Source: Sipunculus nudus
Taxonomy: Eukaryota; Annelida; Sipuncula; Golfingiida; Sipunculidae
Assembly: GCA_026874595.1 (NCBI GenBank)
Contig: CM049306.1
Coordinates: forward strand, 40,982,019 to 41,046,018
Length of the DNA stretch: 64,000 nt
Reading direction: 5' to 3'
A model generated the notes under the pieces. It was not told where the DNA came from, ran no database searches, and saw only the letters and a program-made list of their open reading frames with translations. Position numbers and translations under genes: made by a program. Shown in pieces: positions 59,391 to 64,000 of this stretch (its first letter is position 1; each line of letters opens with the position of its first letter).

Positions 59391-60612
59391 AAGACAACAT
59401 TAGCTGCTGCTGTTGGAGATAGAGCGGGAGAAGAAACAATATGAACTCCTGATGATGAAAAAGAAACTCAGCTGCAAGAGAATACTGTACAGCCCCAGAC
59501 ACCACTGACGACCGGGGATGTACGAGGTCCAACGTTACCCCGATTCGTCGACGGGAGGGATGACCTGGGCGGCTACCTGATGCGGTTCGAGAAATTTGCC
59601 GAACAAGCCGACTGGAAGAGAGAGAGTCTTAGCCGACCCGGTTTTCAGCGCTCCTACCAGGCAAGGCGCTAGATTATTATTGTCTAGCGCCAGATCGGCC
59701 CTTTGACATTATGGCTAGATAACTGGCTTGCCAGAGTGCCTGGACATCTAACTCTGAGGATCGCATCATAAGGCCGGATGAGGATGCAAATATTTTCGTC
59801 ATTTTTGACAACGCCTCATTGCTTACAAGTATCGTGTCACTTCAAATAAACCCACTAGACCTTTTCATATGTTTCTTATCTCTCCAACGACACCTACCAT
59901 GTGCGTGAAATGTTCCGTTATAACCAAATATATTCGCATTTTGTTCTGCACGTATGAGAGATTTCTGCCTGCGGTCTGCCTGCTGACTATATGCAGGAGA
60001 GACGGTTATAACGCGTGGCGTGGACTTGCAGGGCTGTTCTAAATTTGGCTTGTGTCACGACTCAGTAGGGGGCCCTAACTGAGTCGTATTTGTCACGGCT
60101 AATTATTGTCGTTTGTCTAGTAGCAAGTGTTAAGTGTTGTAAAAACTGCTCTTTTGACTAGATATGGTTACACAGAAGATGGTTTTAGGGTCAGATTTAG
60201 AGAATGTAAACCAGAGGACTCAGAAAGTCTTGATCTCTGAGTCCTGTTCAATTTATTGTTAGACTTCAGGGTTATATGGATAGACTGATAGTGTTATCAC
60301 ACACACAGAGTACATTTGAGGGACTCTTTGATCTGATAGTGGAAGAAAAGTTTTTTAACTCTTGTCCCAGTGTTTAGCAATCCACCTGCGCCAGGGATCC
60401 CCAGCTACTTTGTCAGATTTGGCTGAGCTGGCAGGAAATTTCTTAGTTGCCAGAAACAGACAACTTGCAGGAAGACAACCTGTTAAGTCAAATGTAAACC
60501 GGTACCCACCGAGTGGCCAGATACTGTCGAATAGGCAGTTACACATTGTAATGCAGTCAGGATTGCAGGTCAAGGAGCATCAGATTTTAAATTGATTGAT
60601 CAAGGGATCTGT

Positions 60613-60654
60613 TGCTTTAAATGTGGGAAGATTGGTCATATAGCACGGAATTGT
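60613..60654 (+). pseudogene. Gag CCHC zinc knuckle remnant
   Basis: Encodes CFKCGKIGHIARNC, a complete CX2CX4HX4C nucleic-acid-binding knuckle inside the decayed Gypsy element. The surrounding gag frame is broken. Confidence 0.8.
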
Positions 60655-61040
60655 AGGAAATGCTATAATAGTGGGAGGTTCTGCCTTTAAGCGCGAGATT
60701 GCAGGAATGTGACGACACGGGATAGTGAAAGAGATGAGGGCCAAGAAAGCCAGAACGCTAGTCAGACTGTGATTAACTCGGGTGTAAGCGTAGAGGGGGA
60801 GACAGGCTTAGCTCAGACTGCGGAGGTAGACCGATGTATACGTAATATTATGCTAGTGCTCGGGTAATTGCATGGTCCCAAGGTCGATTACCAGTAACCC
60901 AGGGTAGAGTGGGCGACAGTTATGTAATTATGATGAGAGACCGAGTGCGATGGTGTCATTGTCAGGACTGGTCTGGTAGGTAACGTTGTTAGATACGTTT
61001 CATTTGATTTGATCAGCATGATAGTGAACAACGCGTTGAG

Positions 61041-61340
61041 ATGGTAGACATAGACACACCGTACTATGAGGACAAAATAGAGGCAGTTTATTTAGACAGT
61101 CCCATGTTCGATTTGATTGTTGAAAATAGTGCGGGGGTTCGTCAGCGACATGATCCAGACCTTGAGTGGCATGTCAGGGCTGTCACTACTAGGAATCAGG
61201 TTAAACAGTCTGAGCAGACAGATGGACAAGTTTACGTGAAACCTGAAGAATCTTTGTTAGAAGTAGCCTGTACGACAGTTTTAGAGCTAACTGATACTGA
61301 TAGACAGAATACAGTCAATAGTGATGAGTTATTGGAGTAA
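61041..61340 (+). pseudogene. Gypsy protease/linker fragment
   Basis: A residual 99-codon frame containing DTPYYEDKIEAVYLDSPMFD and DLEWHVRAVTTRNQ, the usual sequence after the retropepsin domain and before RT in Gypsy Pol. The tail (LLEVACTTVLELTDTDRQ) is unassigned. Confidence 0.65.
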
Positions 61341-61908
61341 GGAACATGTATTGCTAAAGAATCTATCAGTGATGTAGTGATAGGGGCTGAGACAAGACCA
61401 GATCAGAAAGCTGAAATCAGACAGGTTATTGGGAAGTACAATGATGTGCACAGTGATGTACCTGGTACCACTAACTTGGCAGAACGTAGAGTTCAGTTGA
61501 CATCCGATGAGCCAGTTAAGTGTAAACCGTAATCTCTGAAGAATGACATAAATGGCAATGTGTGCTAGATTGATAGAGTAGCCAGACCCGTCTCAGAAGA
61601 AGAGATGACCGTTTATTGGCTTTGTTGGATATTAAAGGAATGGATACAATGTGAAATCTATTCAGGGTAGTAAAACAATGCAGCAGACTTCCTAAGTCGT
61701 GTCATGTAAATGATCCTTAAGATGTAAACAGTAGTAACACATGTTACTATGTATGAATATAACTCTTGATATGGATACACAAAATAATGAAATACTTGAT
61801 ATGTTATTATGGTCATGTTGTTGATTTATGTGTAGTTGCGTGCATGATGATACCTTTTTTTCATGTGTTTAAGTGACCAGTCCACAAAAGTGACTGGGAT
61901 TTTAGGGG

Positions 61909-63929
61909 AGCTAATGAGGTCGCTCGGCTGTGGTCACGTGTGGCCACAGCTAACCAGCGTTAGGCCACCTTTGTTTGGTTGTTAAGGGCCACTTAACTTT
62001 GAAAAGACAGTGGGTCTGCGGCCACAACGACACGCATTTAGTGTCACCCAACTGTCTCAGCCCCATTCATCGACTCATGCAAGGGAAACAAAGAACAAGT
62101 GACAACCATATAGTACTTGGTAAATGGGGGAACTTTATTTGTGGTCTGTTGTGGCAACAGAATGTGGCCATTATTCTGGCAGGTACTTCGCAGCCCCATA
62201 GCCGGAAGAATATGGGTAACAGAGACCTAATTTCAGGTTTCCAAGGAGATTGTTTCATGGACCTCTCTGGATTTTAAGTTAGAAGATTCTTGGTCCAGGG
62301 GTTACTATTTGTGCCATGTTAACAGATGACAATATCTTTTAAGGTCTCAAAAATAGAGAACAAAAATCGTAAAAATAAAAAATATACAGGTGGCGCTTCC
62401 AGTCTGCAGAAACTGATGAAACACTCCATGATCAATATCCATGCAAAAAAATCATGGTGATCAATGCATTAGTGTTCAGATACTTGAGCTTTTCTATGAA
62501 CTTTTCAACTTTTCTGGGGGGGGGGGGGGGGTACTTCACAGCCCCATAGCTGGAAGAATATTGGTAACAGACACTTAATTTAAGCTTTCCAAAGAGGTTT
62601 TTTATTGACCTCTCAGGATTTTAAGTAAGAACTTTCAAAATCCAGCGGTTACGATTTGTGCCCTGTTAACAGATGACTGCATCTTTAAAGGTCTCAAAAT
62701 AGAGAAAAAAATCATAAAAAAATAAAAAATACAGGTCGCGCCACCAGTCTGCAGAAACTGAGGAAACACTCCATGATCAACATCCATGCAAAGAATCACG
62801 GTGATCAATGCATTAGTTGTTCAGATACTTGAGCTTTTGTATAAAACTGCCATTTATCGGGGGGGGGGGGGGTACTTCGGAGCCTCAAAGCTGGGTGAAT
62901 ATGGGTAACAGAGACTTTAATTTGAGGTTTTCCACGAGATTTTTCATGGACCTCACTGGATGTCAAGTAAGAAGATTCAAGGTCCAGCGGTTACGATTTT
63001 TTGCCCTGTTAACAGATTACTGCATCTTTAAAGGTCTTAAAAATAAAGAAAAAAAATTGTATTAATTCGAAAAATACAGGTGGCGCCACCAGTCTGCGGA
63101 AACTGATGAAACACTCATTGATCAATATCCATGCAAAGAATCATGGTGATCAATGCATTAGTTGTTCAGATACTTGAGCTTTTGTATGAAATTATTCTGG
63201 GAGTACTTTGGAGCCTCATAGCTGGTTTAATATGGGTAACAGAGACCTAATTTCAGGTTTCCTTCGAGATTTTTCATGGACCTCTCTGGATGTCAAGTAA
63301 GAAGATTCTAGATCCAGCGGTTACGATTTGTGCCCTGTTAACGGACAGACGCCAGGACGACCGGACGGACGACGGACAAAGAGTGATTGCTAAAGCTCAG
63401 ATGATTTACAGTCAGCTGAGCTAAAAAAAAAACCATATTTTTTTTACATAAAATTGTGACAAAGTCTGCTGCTGCATACATTCTACAATTAACCCTAAAA
63501 AACTAAATCTGATATGGTAAAGGTTATCATGTATCCCTGCTAATAAAGTTGTACCAGTATCTATTATCTAGTAGCTCTTGTATATTGATATAATATTTTT
63601 TCCACAGGTTGAGCTCGGTTAAAAAAAAAGATAAGAAAACCAACCTCAGTGCAACGGTACACAACATATATACACCTATACCTGCATACATGCACGTGTA
63701 TATACACGTGTATATCTGTACATACATATATATGCACCTGCTGAAAATTAAAACTACAGGGTAAGATTGGGTAGGGTGGGTGGGCAAGAAAAATGCGTGT
63801 CGTTGCTGCCGCCGACCCCTTTGTTTGTGGTCGTTTAAAAGTTAAGTGGCCCTTAACAACCAAACAGGGGTGGCCTAACGCTGGTTGGCTGTGGCCACAC
63901 GTGACCACAGCCGAGCGACCTCATTAGCT
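61909..63929. mobile_element. 2.0-kb element with long terminal inverted repeats carrying satellite monomers
   Basis: Left end AGCTAATGAGGTCGCTCGGC and onward is repeated in inverse at the right end over about 140 bp (to about 62050 and from about 63790), with a few mismatches and small gaps. Between the arms lie four tandem ~331-350-bp monomers. There is no transposase frame, so it is non-autonomous. No clear target duplication was found at the borders. Confidence 0.75.
62181..63420 (+). repeat. Four ~340-bp tandem monomers
   Basis: Monomers begin GTACTTCGCAGCCCCATAGC and variants at about 62181, 62531, 62872 and 63203. They share ATGGGTAACAGAGAC, GGTTACGATTTGTGCCCTGTT and CTGATGAAACACTC blocks. 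Poly(G) runs of 11-16 precede monomers 2 and 3. The array ends with a GGACGGACGACGGACAAAGA-type tail. Confidence 0.85.
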
Positions 63930-64000
63930 GTGTGTTTAATGGTGTTATATTGTTATAAATGTACTGAGAAGTGACCGATAATAGAACCATCCTACTTATA

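Larger units (their letters stand above)
59500..61560 (+). mobile_element. Decayed Gypsy-type LTR retrotransposon interior
   Basis: Gag-to-pol blocks in order but with many stops and shifts: a gag N-terminal block near 59540 (RFVDGRDDLGGYLMRFEKFA), a gag C-terminal block at 60362-60595 (LAELAGNFLVARNRQLAGR), a CCHC zinc knuckle at 60613-60654, a protease-end block at 61060-61200 (PMFDLIVENSAGV, then RAVTTRNQ), and the linker before RT at 61386-61530 (KYNDVHSDVPGTTNLAERRV, then LTSDEPVKCKP). RT, RNase H and integrase are missing. Confidence 0.8.

Noticed and set aside
59233-59532. 99-codon minus-strand frame with SLSLSL run
   Set aside because: Antisense reading of the (GA)n tract in the Gypsy leader.

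Overview
The window looks like nuclear DNA of a marine invertebrate, most likely a mollusc (bivalve or gastropod). It is AT-rich, its genes are split into many small exons with GT-AG introns, it is dense in long (AT)n/(GA)n microsatellites, LINE, DIRS-like, Gypsy and MITE debris, and it holds an IFI44L-type TLDc/GTPase gene of a kind known to be expanded in bivalves. The taxonomic call is inference; no species marker was read.

Two protein genes can be assembled exon by exon, both on the + strand. (1) A complete integrin beta subunit, 22 coding exons from 11868 to 36430. All intron phases agree and the total is 2361 nt (786 residues plus stop): signal peptide, PSI, hybrid and beta-I domains, four integrin-EGF modules, beta-tail, one membrane helix and a short tail with NPIF and NPTY motifs. 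Several exons (3, 13 and 22 especially) are too short to stand out as open frames. (2) An interferon-induced-44-like protein, six coding exons from 47745 to 54320 (509 residues): an N-terminal TLDc domain followed by a GTPase-like domain with a G1 P-loop, a DxxG motif and a THVD motif. A third gene is only touched: a 422-nt first coding exon on the minus strand (4870-5291), whose continuation is not seen in the window.

Layout. 1-10.5 kb: the minus-strand exon at 5 kb, a jockey-type LINE scrap, microsatellites and otherwise uninformative AT-rich DNA. 10.5-11.65 kb: a degenerate ~40-45-bp minisatellite just upstream of the integrin start. 11.9-36.4 kb: the integrin gene. Its introns hold a 29-bp-stem hairpin, a 185-bp triplication that copies a splice donor, a broken CR1/L2-like LINE 3' end, a full-length 5.68-kb L1/Tx1-like LINE with a perfect 15-bp target duplication (antisense, intron 19) and a 39-bp minisatellite (intron 20). 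36.5-47.7 kb: mobile-element territory with AT microsatellites, an internally palindromic repeat, TTAA-flanked MITEs, a DIRS-like reverse transcriptase scrap, a hAT-like MITE with a 7-bp duplication, and a SINE-like unit. 47.7-54.3 kb: the IFI44L-like gene, with a satellite-bearing repeat in its last intron. 55-64 kb: a telomere-like repeat, a ruined Gypsy retrotransposon (gag, zinc knuckle, protease tail, RT linker) and a 2.0-kb element with ~140-bp terminal inverted repeats that carries four ~340-bp satellite monomers. The same monomer family lies inverted in the last intron of the IFI44L-like gene.

The two main genes have no obvious functional link beyond proximity: one is a cell-adhesion receptor subunit, the other a putative innate-immune GTPase. 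No bacterial-type operon, CRISPR array or defence system was found.
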